Shown: positions 1-10,142 of the stretch, one piece after another | Layout of the letters: each line of letters starts with the position of its first letter | How positions within the stretch are numbered: position 1 is the stretch's first letter | NCBI GenBank assembly: GCA_015143295.1 | Contig: CM026568.1 | Coordinates: 35,596,441 to 35,660,440 of the forward strand | Direction of reading: 5' to 3' | DNA: 64,000 nt | Origin: Tetracentron sinense | Lineage: Eukaryota > Streptophyta > Magnoliopsida > Trochodendrales > Trochodendraceae | Made by a program: the position numbers and the translations under genes | The notes under the pieces: generated by a model | What the model saw: only the letters and a program-made list of their open reading frames with translations | Database searches by the model: none | What the model was told of the DNA's origin: nothing

Positions 1-160
1 TTAGTTTTTTTTTTTTTGGTATGAGACACATGGTTAGGCCGCAACCCCGATTAACAAGTCAGTATCTGTTCTAAGTTAAAGGCGGGTGGAGAGTGTGGAG
101 AGTGCAGCCCACTCTCACCCTCTTGGGAATGGAACCCCGAACCTCTTTAAAAAGTTATTA
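1..160 (-). mobile_element. SINE-like retroposon (tentative)
   Basis: Read on the minus strand, this stretch carries GGTTCCATTCCC, which resembles a tRNA-type B box, and ends in an A-run (the T-run near positions 5-17). I see no clear A box, and any upstream duplication would lie outside the window. A tRNA-derived SINE is an inference; simple intergenic DNA is the alternative. Confidence 0.3.
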
Positions 161-224
161 TTTAAATTCTCTTTTTTATACTTTATCAAAATGAGTTTAT
201 TAGTAATTAAAGAGAATCAAAAAA

Positions 225-227
<3 letters not shown>

Positions 228-275
<48 letters not shown>
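228..275. repeat. (TA)n microsatellite
   Basis: About 24 uninterrupted TA units. The surrounding 170-780 is AT-rich and shows no coding potential. Confidence 0.95.
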
Positions 276-279
<4 letters not shown>

Positions 280-497
280 TTATTTATTAAGTTATTCCTA
301 TCTTTAGTTTTTAATATTATGAATTCTGATTAAGCAATTAAGAAATGATCTTAATTATAAATTTCCAATACTAACTCTTAGTCAACATATTAATTGCAGA
401 CAATTTTAGTTAAAAATTTTAATTATTCAATAACAACCTGCCCTAACCCAACACAACAGTATTAATTAGTTATGGAAATGAAGTCCTAAATAACTGT

Positions 498-613
498 CGA
501 ATATTACATATATTGTAGCTTTAAAATAGCAATTAATTATTATTATTATTTTTCCGTTTATCAAATTTTTTTTTTTGATTGCTATTTTAAAGCGACAATT
601 TATATAATATTCG
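498..613. mobile_element. Small foldback MITE
   Basis: The two ends are inverted copies of about 38 bp (CGAATATTACATATATTGTA at the left, CCGAATATTATATAAATTGT read from the right) around an AT-rich loop. No target duplication was resolved, so the family is not assigned. Confidence 0.6.
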
Positions 614-799
614 GCTCGGGTTGGGTTTGGGGCCCAAACCCAATACTATATTAGGTTAGTCTATGAATTTTCATCCCAAGTTTAAACCAAAATCTAAAGT
701 ATTTAGTCCAAGCCTGGTCATTAATAGGTTAGGGTTGGATCGGGCCAATCCAACCCAAGTTGCACACCAAAGTCCTTGGCCAACCTATTCAAAGAGCGT

Positions 800-2136
800 T
801 TAACATGCCACGTGCAGTTTAGCCAGAGTAAATACGAACTTCAACCGTAGTTGAAAGCCAGGTTTAAATGCAAAGGGTATATAAATATCTCTCCAAGTGT
901 CCGAGTCTCCATTCTGACGGAGGAGAAGATTATCTGAGGGAAGAACCGAATTCGAAAGATCGATTAGAGTGTTGAAACCCTAATTTTCTTTTTCGTCACG
1001 CTCTTGCGCGCACGCGTTTCGACAAAGATTGTTCTTCCTCGTGCAATCAAAGATTCAAAGGTGCGATCTCGAACTGGTTTTACTCAATATTCTTCAGAGA
1101 AGAAACCCTAGAAATTCAATATTTCGTTTTGTGTTCTGTCATTTTCGGCTTTCTCTGATCTTCTCTGTTCGTCTAACCCGAGCTTCATAGCTTACAGAGA
1201 CGTCCGTAGTCTTTTTGTCGACTGTTGGTGCAGTAAAATCCGCTGCAACTTTTCTATTTTTAATGCTACTTTGAACCCACTTTGTTTTCGTCATCTCCGC
1301 AGTGTCTAGTTTCCGTTTTAATTGCATTGGGTTTTTGATTCTCAAGGATGTTCATGGTTTTAGAGACACAGTTTTAAAGAAATTCTACTTTTCCTGCGAC
1401 GTTTCGTTTTCAGAAAAGTGGGTCACTCGACGTTTTTTGCGGAAAATGTAGAAAGGTTTCGCAAACTTTTCCCGTTTTGATCTGTAGATTGAGAGGTTGA
1501 ACTGTGATTTTTCTGTTCCTTTAAATAGAAAAGCTTGCTCTACTAAGCTTCCTTTGCAAGTTTGATAAGGTTTCGAACAGGTCTCCGTCGATTCCGCTAT
1601 TCTACTTTAATTTATCATATGAGCTGGACACTTGAAGTCAAATCCTTCCTGTTTTCTTATCAATTGAGGGCTTTGTTTTTGATTGATTTTTTGAGGAGAC
1701 GTGATATATATATACTCGTTCGTTCTTTTGACGCAGGTTTCGGTACCTGAGTCTTCTTCTGCAGCCGAATTCTCGTATACCGAGCCTGTTCCGTTCCCGG
1801 CGAAAGCTCAAGTCGTTCTGACCTATCAATGCTTGAAAACCTAGAAAGAATGATGGTCTTCGCCATTTAACGATCGAGAATCTTCAGAAACTCCTTTTCT
1901 ACCTTAAATCCGCAGAGATTTAGGGTTCCGAAACGCTAAAGATAAATGCTTCTGAGACCTTAACAACTTCTGGAACATTCGATTCGATTCGATCCACCTC
2001 TCGTTTGAGCCGTGGTTGATCTAGGAATCGCCTCATAATCACAATTTCTCAAAGTTTCCTGAACGAGTTTCCGGTTCTCATATCTTGCAAAACCTGAGAG
2101 ATTTTCCTGGGCTTTGCGTGTTTCTTCTGTTCAACG
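800..2136 (+). promoter_or_regulatory. Putative promoter and long 5' leader of the TPD1-like gene
   Basis: A G-box core GCCACGTGC lies at 807-815 and a TATA element TATATAAATA at 878-887. The DNA that follows is pyrimidine-rich and has several short upstream ATGs. A GT donor near 1061 and a pyrimidine-tract acceptor ending in CAG at about 1736 would allow a 5'-UTR intron. Assigning this region to the TPD1-like gene rests on orientation and distance only. A separate noncoding transcript is possible. Confidence 0.4.
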
Positions 2137-3566
2137 ATGAAAACTTTTTCAAGGTGGCGAATCACTGTAGCTGCGGCGGCATTTTCGGTCGGACTACTGC
2201 TGCTTGCATTTTATACCGGTATGTGTATCGAATCAGACGCTTCCATATTCCAGATTCTCCACCTTCTATATTCCAAGTTTCACTGACAACGTTTTTTTTT
2301 TTTTTTTTTTTTCTAAAGTTGGTTTTAATTTAATATTTTGTTAATTTCCTGGTCGGTTACTGGGTTTGCTTTTGATTAGCGATGGCTGCTCTTTCTTCGA
2401 CACGATGGGCTCCATATTCTTTGATTTCTTGTTGTTTTTAGTTTTGGTCCTATATCCATAAATATATTAAGAAATGGTGGGTGTTTTATTTGAACCTAAA
2501 TCTCTCCTCTCTTTTTCCCTTTACTTGGGGTGCAGGTTTGGCGCATGACCAGCGTCCGATGGAGTTGAGGCCTGTGATTTCTGAGCGCAACAACACTTTC
2601 TCCTTTTCGCGCAGGCTTCTCCATCGCGGTAATAACACTTACAGTTAATGCTCCATTTTCTGTCTCTTCCTTCTAGGGTTCTTCTAATCAAGGCACACTT
2701 AATATCCGCCGTTGATTCGTGGAGAATATCACAATGTCGATCTTTTCCACGTCCTAGCTAGCCTGCACAAATGTGTACAATTTTGTTGTCAGAGAAGCAG
2801 GTCGGAATACTCTCGGCTTTTCGTTATGGAACTTACAAACGTGCGTCGGTGCTAGTTATTAGTGACCCTAAACCGTGTTATCTCTTGGATGGGGAGTGGG
2901 GACCACATCACCACTCCAAAGTTTTTATCGCAATTTTATTTAGGATCTTCCTTCGTGGTACCTTTAAGCTATGCTTATTTTTAATTAAAGCAGTGGATTA
3001 ATGATGTTTAAAAAGAAGTAGTAGATAAGCAGAAATGGGAAAGAAGAGCATGATGGCTACTTTCATTTGCCCTTTCTCGTCTGCGAATCACCTTCTGGGA
3101 AAAGCGTATTTTGTCGAGACGTTCGTTGTTATTGGTGGGGACTGGGGAGTGCGAGGAGTACTGCACAGGTGTGCCATCTGTTATTCGGATTTTTATGTTT
3201 TTGTTTGTATCTGTGTTCATTTTGGCAGCAGCAATGGATCAGCCGAACCGGATATGGGGGGATAAATGTTCCAAGTCGGAAATAGAAGTGAACCAGGGTC
3301 CTACAGCTCCCATGCCCAACGGAATACCAACTTACACAGTGGAGATAATGAACGTTTGCGTGACGGGTTGCGATATCTCCGGCATACACCTCAGCTGCGG
3401 CTGGTTCAGCTCTGCCCGCCTCATCAATCCCAAAGTTTTCAAGCGCCTCCGCTTCAACGACTGCCTCGTTAACGACGGCAAGCCCCTTGCTAACGGTGTT
3501 TCCATCTCCTTCCAATATGCCAACACCTTCAGTTACCCCCTCTCCGTTTCCTCCGTTATTTGTTGA
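2137..3566 (+). CDS. TPD1-like small secreted cysteine-rich ligand, three exons
   Basis: Exons 2137-2218, 2536-2628 and 3229 (or 3232)-3566 join in phase 1 with GT-AG borders and give about 170 aa, the usual TPD1 family size. Exon 1 encodes a short basic stretch and then a hydrophobic helix ([18 protein letters not shown]), a signal peptide or signal anchor. Exon 2 ends in a basic SRRLLHR segment. Exon 3 carries the conserved domain: GDKCSKSEI, a PMPNGIP motif, [28 protein letters not shown], and six cysteines. Family knowledge: TPD1 of Arabidopsis is secreted and binds the receptor kinase EMS1/EXS to specify anther tapetum; relatives (TDL1 and rice MIL2/TDL1A) act likewise. This copy resembles the broader TDL1 group, so an anther role is inferred. 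The exon 3 acceptor is a tandem CAGCAG. Confidence 0.85.
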
Positions 3567-4369
3567 TAATAACCGTAATAAACAAATATATAAAGTAAAA
3601 GCACGACTAATGATACCCTTTTGAGTTTTTGGTTTTGCTGTTGCTTTATATCTTTTGTTTGTTCGTTGCCATTTCTTTTGGGTGGACAGTTCTTATACTG
3701 TAGTATAGGGTAGTCGGATACTTTTGCTTTCTATTCTCTTTTTCTCTCCCATTCAATGTTGTGAGAAAATTGGAAGGCTTTGTCTCGTCAAGGGGAAGAG
3801 CGAAGTGGAGATACAGGTACTGCTGCACAACCTACGCGTACGGACTTTTTTTGCAAGACACTAGGATAGAGAAGTGGGTTATTTGGCCCCCTTTTCTTGT
3901 CTTTCTGTATATGGTAGTTATTTTTGATAGAGAGAGAGAGAGAGATTACTGTGTTGATGACGGGATGAATGTTTGTTGTGGACAAGGCCGTAGGAGAAGG
4001 TGATCATACTCTGCTTCTTTTCTGATAAGTATATCTACAGAGAAATTCTTTTGGTCTGGTTTGGCATTTTTCAGATTTTAATTGTTCCTATTGCTTTGTT
4101 TTTGTTGTTATTTTGCTCCATGTGTTTTTTAAAGTGCGAGAGCTGGACTGTCCAATAAAAAATCTAACGTGCCAAGGTTTATATGCATTTAATGGTGGAC
4201 CCAACTTTATTCTTCCACATACTATCATTATCCGGAGTTTTTAAACACTTCCTTAAAATTTTTTTTTTTGGGAGAGACTTCCTTGAAATATTTGAATTTC
4301 ATTCCGAAGGAAGGTTTCAAATGTCTTGTACATTTTCCAAGAGCTTTTTCTCTTTGGGAAGTAGTCAAG
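3567..4369 (+). other. 3' flank of the TPD1-like gene
   Basis: T-rich, non-coding DNA consistent with a 3' UTR and downstream flank. A short (GA)n run lies near 3930-3945. I see no second gene here. Confidence 0.5.
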
Positions 4370-4960
4370 TACCCGGGCTTCCCATTTTAGTCCTCATTGG
4401 TCCACGACCCAATTTTAAATAATTACTTAATATGGTTAGTAACCCCTCACCCTTAAACAATCCAATCATGGTTTTTTTTTTAAAATAATAATTTAATTTT
4501 AATTTAGTTGAACTTAACTAGAGTTAAAGGCGTGTTAAAAGGGTCAGGGTTAAAGGGGTGTTAAAAGGGTCGGGAGGATATGGGGGTAAGATATGTAGCA
4601 GATCATGCTCTTATTTTTTTGCTACAAAATATAGCAGTTGACTAATTAAGTTATAACCATTTAATTAGGAAAATAATCACCTCCTCGGTCGGTGACACTA
4701 AGAGGCGCGTCTCGGCTCCTATTTTACTGTTATGTGTTCCCCTTCTGACCCCATTTAATTGTAATTAAGATTCATCACCCATCTATCCTTGGTTTTTTTT
4801 TTTAAAAAAAATTAATTTAAAGGGTTAAAAAACTAACTCAAGTTAATGGGAATTGAAGGGTCGGCTAAATGAGAGCGAGGAGGAATAGTCTCCTCCTCGG
4901 CAGACGAGGGGACTATTGCTCTTTTAATTAATCCCAATAGTTGATGGTTATAACTCATAA
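4370..4960. repeat. Degenerate palindromic repeats of an ATCCTTGG/AACCATGG type
   Basis: Two adjacent blocks contain phrases such as CACCCATCTATCCTTGG and TTAAAAGGGTC that recur in better-defined Mutator-type MITEs at 15432-15680 and 26739-27475. Ends and duplications are too worn to place. A direct duplication of GTTAAAGG-GTGTTAAAAGGGTC lies at about 4522-4572. Confidence 0.45.
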
Positions 4961-5654
4961 TATAGCTTATTAACTAGAGATAATAGAGATTCTTTTGAAG
5001 TTTATGTCATTTATATAAAGATTAGGATGTTAGGATTAGGTTAATACTCCACACCGGAGTCCACCTATCAGTACCAGACTATGATGATTTGATAAATCAA
5101 AGAGGAATACCCGAATTGGCGCTGAAAAGGGCCGCACCGACTAGGTATAGTATCTCTCTATATCTCCCTCGCTTACAGTCTCAGTCATCCATGGTGATGC
5201 GTGCGACTGATAAGGACGTTGGCCGTAAGAACTGAACGTGCGCAATAAATGAAGCTGTGATTAGTAATGGCATGGTATCCCGGAGTGGTACTCTCTGTCT
5301 ACGGAATTCCAGTTGTAAACGCTCCTTTTTCGGTTGCTACACTTTTAGTTTTAGCATTCGGGGGGGGTCACTTTTGAGTTTTGATTGATGTTAACTGTAT
5401 CACTCCTCTCCTCTGCATTTAGGATAAAACAAGAAGCCCTTGCTTTGTACTGGAAATCACGACTCTGACCCTAAACCCCCCATCCTATTCTGTTTGCACT
5501 TTGCACTCTTAAAACAACCATGCTGAGAGTCTCTCCTCTCTTCTTGAGAAAATCTGAATGACGGGTATTATGGTAATGCAATGAAACCATCAAGCAAGAA
5601 TCTTATTCTCTTTTTTTTTTTTTTTTTTCCTGGGGGGGGGGTCTTTTTCTTGGT

Positions 5655-5701
5655 CCCCTTCTTAAATACCCAACACAATTGGCGGGTATTTAAGAAAGGG
5701 G
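5655..5701. repeat. Hairpin with 17-bp stem
   Basis: CCCCTTCTTAAATACCC is followed after a 12-nt loop by its near-perfect inverse GGGTATTTAAGAAAGGGG, with one extra base. It lies in non-coding DNA and no role is apparent. Confidence 0.75.
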
Positions 5702-5786
5702 AATGAACCCATGAGGTCTAACATTAGATTTTACAATCCATTTCTTAGGTACATTAACTATTTCTCCATTTAAATATATGAAGTTC

Positions 5787-5811
5787 GGGGGGGGGGGGGG
5801 GGGGGGGGGGG
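5787..5811. repeat. Poly-G tract, 25 nt
   Basis: An uninterrupted run of G. The true length is doubtful because such runs sequence poorly. Confidence 0.85.
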
Positions 5812-6493
5812 ATTGGGGATTGGGGAAGGAAAGAGAATAAAGGAGTTCCAAATAGAGGTGTCGGGTTACTAAAGTTTAGTTATGCTATGAATAAAGAATG
5901 TCGTTCCCCCTCCCCCATCTCTTTCATTTCTTCCTTCGTTTTTCTTATTAATTCTCTCTTTTACCATTCAAAGAAAAGATTTTACCCTTTTTTTGATACA
6001 CTTCTAACTCAAACAAAGTTAAATAAAAATTAGGGTCCATACTTCACAGGGGACACATCTTGTTTTTCTTTTTGTTAACTGAGGTGTCTCTCATCCATCT
6101 AGATGGAGACTAGTCCCCAGGATGTGCACAATTGCCCACAAACCACGTGCATAAGGTGAATTTGGGGACAGATTTGATCTCGAAATCGAAATCAATTAGA
6201 CTAATCTCACAGCCTTTGAACTACCACTCCTCACCTTGTGCGGGTCATATCCTATTTTCATTGGTTTGTATTGGATCCTACACGGAAAAAAAGGTATATA
6301 ATTGCAAAAGGATTTGCGCTCATTTTTGAAGACCCTAAAATTTTCAATCAATTACATTATCATGCTAAGAAGATTTCTAACCCCACTCTCAACTTTCATA
6401 TTCTCATGGTGAAGCAATACGCGTTGTTGCTTTCTTTTGTTAGATGAGGAATGCTAAACATACTTACTCTCACAATGCTTAATCATACTCTTA

Positions 6494-7819
6494 GAGTCCC
6501 TTTGGTTCGGATTATGAAAATCACAATTGATTATACAGAAAACGCTGACGCTGTCATGAATAATCACTGTCTACTGAAAGTGTTGTTATAAATAATCCTG
6601 TTTGGAAGTATCTTGTCTATAATCAATTATTTGCAGAAAATTGATTCTGTACAAAATAATTGCGTTTGGATCAACCTAACATAAAACTGATTACTAATCT
6701 GAAATTCTAAAAATGTTATACACTCATTGAAATTGAACAAAACAGACTCCTTATAAACAATTGTTACTATAAAAGTGACATAAGTCCCTACTTTGAAGAT
6801 AATAATTACAAGCTATAAAAAGTGATATAAATTTGTACTTGTAATGTGTAATGGAAGAAAAGTTTTAAATGAACAACAAATTAGTAAAAGAAAAAAGAGA
6901 GCCCATTAACATATTATGTAACAAACAAACTGCATATTTCTGAATTTATTAAAGCATGAAATTTCTGAGAAAAATACAGCCATTTCCCAAGAAATTTGTT
7001 ACCAAGATAGTTATATGCTTGTAGAAACCATTGGATGTATGATGAAATTTCAGTCGGCATCAAGAAGAATTTCCCTTGCATACAATTCAATTTTAATCGA
7101 AAATCTCAAAAATACATTGGGTAAATTGCAAAACCCTTGAAAAATTCTGGTTGGTCCTCCAAAATTGGGGAACCGATTTCCCTTCAATAGATCTACAAAA
7201 ACCTCATATGAATTCGAACCCCAAAAAAATTGAGAAGAAACCTAAAAATTACAGGTGATGTAAAAATTTCTTGGAACCTAAAATCTCAAGTCGTCCCTGT
7301 GAGGTAGGTCGTTTCTGATGTCTTCGAAAGAAGAAGAAGGAAGAAAATCAAAGAGGAAGAAGGAAGAAGGAAGAAAATCAAAGAGGAAGAAGCACATGCA
7401 CACCCCGGAAAAATTAGAGAGAAGAAAGAAGAAGAAGGAGGAGGAAGAGGGGGCTGGACTCACCTGTACCGGTAGCGTCTTCTTCGGTGTCATCTCTGAT
7501 GTTCGAAACCCTCGTCTCTCTTCTCCCTTTCCCCTTGTCCAAACCCAGAAAAATGAAGCAGAAATTGGGTTTGGGGGTCTGATTTTATGAATCGGATGTT
7601 CCGTCGAAATCACCCCGCAAAATCGGTCTATGCAACCGATTGTATTTACAATCGATAATCACCCCTGCACCCTATTGTGGTCGCAGCGCTTTCTAAAGAA
7701 ATCGATCCCATTATAATCGATTATTATTTCCGACCCAAACGCAATTAGTGGATGCTGATTACGATGAAATTGGTTATAACCGATGAAATCGGTAATCTGA
7801 ATCCGAACCAAACAGCCTC
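6494..7819. mobile_element. Non-autonomous PIF/Harbinger (Tourist-like) element
   Basis: The element is bounded by TTA on both sides (6491-6493 and 7820-7822), the Harbinger target. Its ends are inverted: GAGTCCCTTTGGTTCGGATT at the left and GAGGCTGTTTGGTTCGGATT read inward from the right. No transposase frame is present over its 1326 bp. It holds a GA-rich stretch (7318-7450) that gives spurious low-complexity frames, and several copies of an ATCGATTATAAT-like motif near the right end. Confidence 0.8.
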
Positions 7820-8286
7820 TTACAATGTAAAAGGTTTCGGTACTCTCTTCTCATTTGATATTGATAATTTTATTCTCATTTGATAATAATAATTTTATTT
7901 TGTCAGCCGACTTATGCACCCACATAAAGCCATTTGCTTTATCTTTACTAATATAAAGAGGATAGCCGGTGTTCAAAACGTTGATTGAACTTTCATTTAA
8001 TTCCAAAACTACTATTTTTTTGGTTAAAGGTTGATTAAATTGTAGTTAATTTCAAAACTATCCTTACACATAACGGTTCAAAAACGATGTCGAAATGTTG
8101 ATTGTATTTTCATTATTTCCAAAACTACCATTTTCTTGGTTCAAAAGTTGATTAAATTTTATAAAAAAGGGGAAAATATGAAAATGCGAGTATGCTTGAT
8201 ATTCATCGTCTATGATTAAGGCTAGAGTATCTCATCCTTAATTCATGTGCACCATATATTGGAAAAAAAATAAGGCAACGTAGAGC
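7820..8286. repeat. Intergenic with an imperfect direct duplication
   Basis: A segment of about 80 bp starting TTGATTGAACTTTCATT near 7981 recurs near 8098 (TTGATTGTATTTTCATT), including the phrase CCAAAACTACYATTTT. No coding sequence is seen. Confidence 0.6.
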
Positions 8287-9698
8287 ATGTGCATCATATG
8301 TTCTACATCCGCCCAGATTATTAGTAGGGACCCTATGTTCGGAATGAATCCTAGTAAGACTCAGTTCTTTGCTGCAATGTGCCTACTCGTACTAGAAGAT
8401 GCATTCAAGCTGAGCTTGGAACTCAATGCCACACCCTCCCTATTAGATATCTTGGTTTGCCTCTTATTGCATCGAGGTTATGTCTTAGGGACTGCCTTCC
8501 CTTGTTGGATTGCATCACCAAACAGATTTCCTCCTGGAAAAATAAATGGTTATCTTATTGGGATCGGATTCAATTACTTCAGAGTGTGCTTAATTCCTTC
8601 CACCACTATTGATGTAGTGTGTTCTAGCTTCCCCAAGCCACCAGAGATGCAACGTGCTAAGTACAAAGTTGCGTAGGAGTCTATATGTATGCCTAAAGTT
8701 GAAGAGGGATTGGGGCTTCGCCGGATCAATGACTGGAATTATTGTAGATTCCTAAAAAGGCTTTGGGAGCTTGCTTCCAAAGTGAACTCATTGTGGACCC
8801 TTTGGTTTAGATCTAACCTCTTGGTGTGTTAAAACCATTCTCAAAGCGTGTGACCTCGCTGAGCCTTTGATTACTCACCAGATTGGGTCCTAGTTATGGT
8901 TAGACCCATGGCACCCCCGTGGCATGTTGGAAAATTGTATGACCATATCCTCGTCTCACCTGTTGGGTATTCATAGATGGGCAAAGGTGGAAACTATTAG
9001 GCTCAATTAAGCTTGGCATTTGGAGATACCACATCGTGCAAAGAAATTTTTTTTATCAATTCATTGCGGAAGATAGCCTTTTACGCTTTCATTTATCATG
9101 TATGGGCTGAGCGTAACAGACATATTTTCCGCAATGTGGTGGGTTGTGAAGCGACTACGCTATTCAAAAGTCTGCATGAGACGTGGCTCAAAATTCATAT
9201 TGATGACAGTAGCTCAAATAAGGAGCGTTTTAGGGGGTTGGGTGTGTCTATTAGATGGAAGGCGTCCATCAATAAATGAGTTTAATGGATCCCTCTGAAC
9301 AATGGAATAATCGCCCTGAATAGGGATGACTCGCGAACGAGCAATAATGCGGGATATGGCTGTATTTTGCGTGATAGTTGGGGCTCACCTATTTTCGCTC
9401 TGGCAGGGTGTCACTCTAATGGATCCGTTATTGGCATGGAATTAATGGCCATTAAGCGGGATCTTGAGCTAGCTATGGACTTTGCCTATATCTTAGATTG
9501 CTGCTTAACTCTGACTCTGCTTGGGCTGTGGATTGTGTGTGGAACCTTTTGTCTAAACACTGTACCTCCCCGGGGGGATGACTTTCATTCCATCTGGTTT
9601 TCCCTCTCAGTTGTCCTCTATTGTGTTTAAGGACGCACGCGATAGGTTGTAAGTGGGTGGTTTACTTAGTGCAGGTTGCGGTTTCCTTAATCCTCTTT

Positions 9699-9700
<2 letters not shown>
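8287..9700 (+). pseudogene. LINE/L1 ORF2 3' remnant (RT tail, zf-RVT, RNase H)
   Basis: Three decayed frames follow the order of a plant L1 ORF2. Around 8420-8610 is the end of the reverse transcriptase (YLGLPLIASRL, then ISSWKNKWLSYWDRIQLLQSVL). Around 9020-9140 is the segment with VWAERNRHIF. Around 9320-9490 is an RNase H-like domain (NNAGYGCILRDSWGSPIF, then ELMAIKRDLELAMDF). Frames are broken by shifts and stops and the 5' part is missing. The copy runs into a 52-nt C-run and then a 16-nt A-run that may be its tail. Confidence 0.85.
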
Positions 9701-9752
<52 letters not shown>

Positions 9753-9772
9753 TTTGAAAAAAAAAAAAAAAA
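9701..9772. repeat. 52-nt poly-C followed by a poly-A run
   Basis: Positions 9701-9752 are all C, then TTTG, then 16 A (9757-9772). The A-run fits a LINE 3' tail. A C-run this long is exceptional and may be an assembly or polymerase artefact, or a rapidly expanding tract. Confidence 0.85.
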
Positions 9773-9777
9773 GAGAA

Positions 9778-9936
9778 ATGCTAGCCCTAATCTCAGTCAA
9801 ACTCTACTCTCAGTTTCCACCAACCACTTGTCTATTCTTGATGAGAGAGAGTGTTTTGACCACCATAACTGATTTGAAAATTGATAGGTGGTTGGTGGAG
9901 GCTGAGAGTAGAGTTTGACCGAAAGTAGGGAAAGCA
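9778..9936. mobile_element. MITE with about 50-bp inverted ends
   Basis: The left end contains CAGTCAAACTCTACTCTCAG and CCACCAACCAC. The right end, read inverted, contains CGGTCAAACTCTACTCTCAG and CCACCAACCACC. The loop is about 50 bp. It sits between the LINE tail and the first GSA pseudogene segment. No target duplication was resolved. Confidence 0.75.
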
Positions 9937-10142
9937 CGCCTAAAAAAAAAATGAAGGAATCCACAAGTTTCAGTGCTCCTTGTGCTCTAGAGAATGTTTT
10001 GGTAGAGATGGTGATCTTAGTAGTTCTAAGCATCGAGATGGTCCGATTTTTCAACTCAGGTATAAAAGCCTGCATGGGTGTTCTTCGCTTGGCCTATTTC
10101 TTCACTAGTCGGCTAAAGATCATCAAATTTGAGGGTTGCTAC

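Larger units (their letters stand above)
4961..6490. other. Intergenic, no gene seen
   Basis: Low-complexity DNA without a convincing reading frame. It holds a strong hairpin at 5655-5701, a 25-nt G-run at 5787-5811, and a fragment at about 6360-6480 that is repeated near 18170-18930. Confidence 0.6.

Noticed and set aside
3129..3515. 128-residue minus-strand frame
   Set aside because: It is an antisense shadow of the conserved TPD1-like exon.
7278..7613. Overlapping frames rich in Ser/Phe or Lys/Glu
   Set aside because: They are a low-complexity GA-rich tract inside a Harbinger element with no domain.
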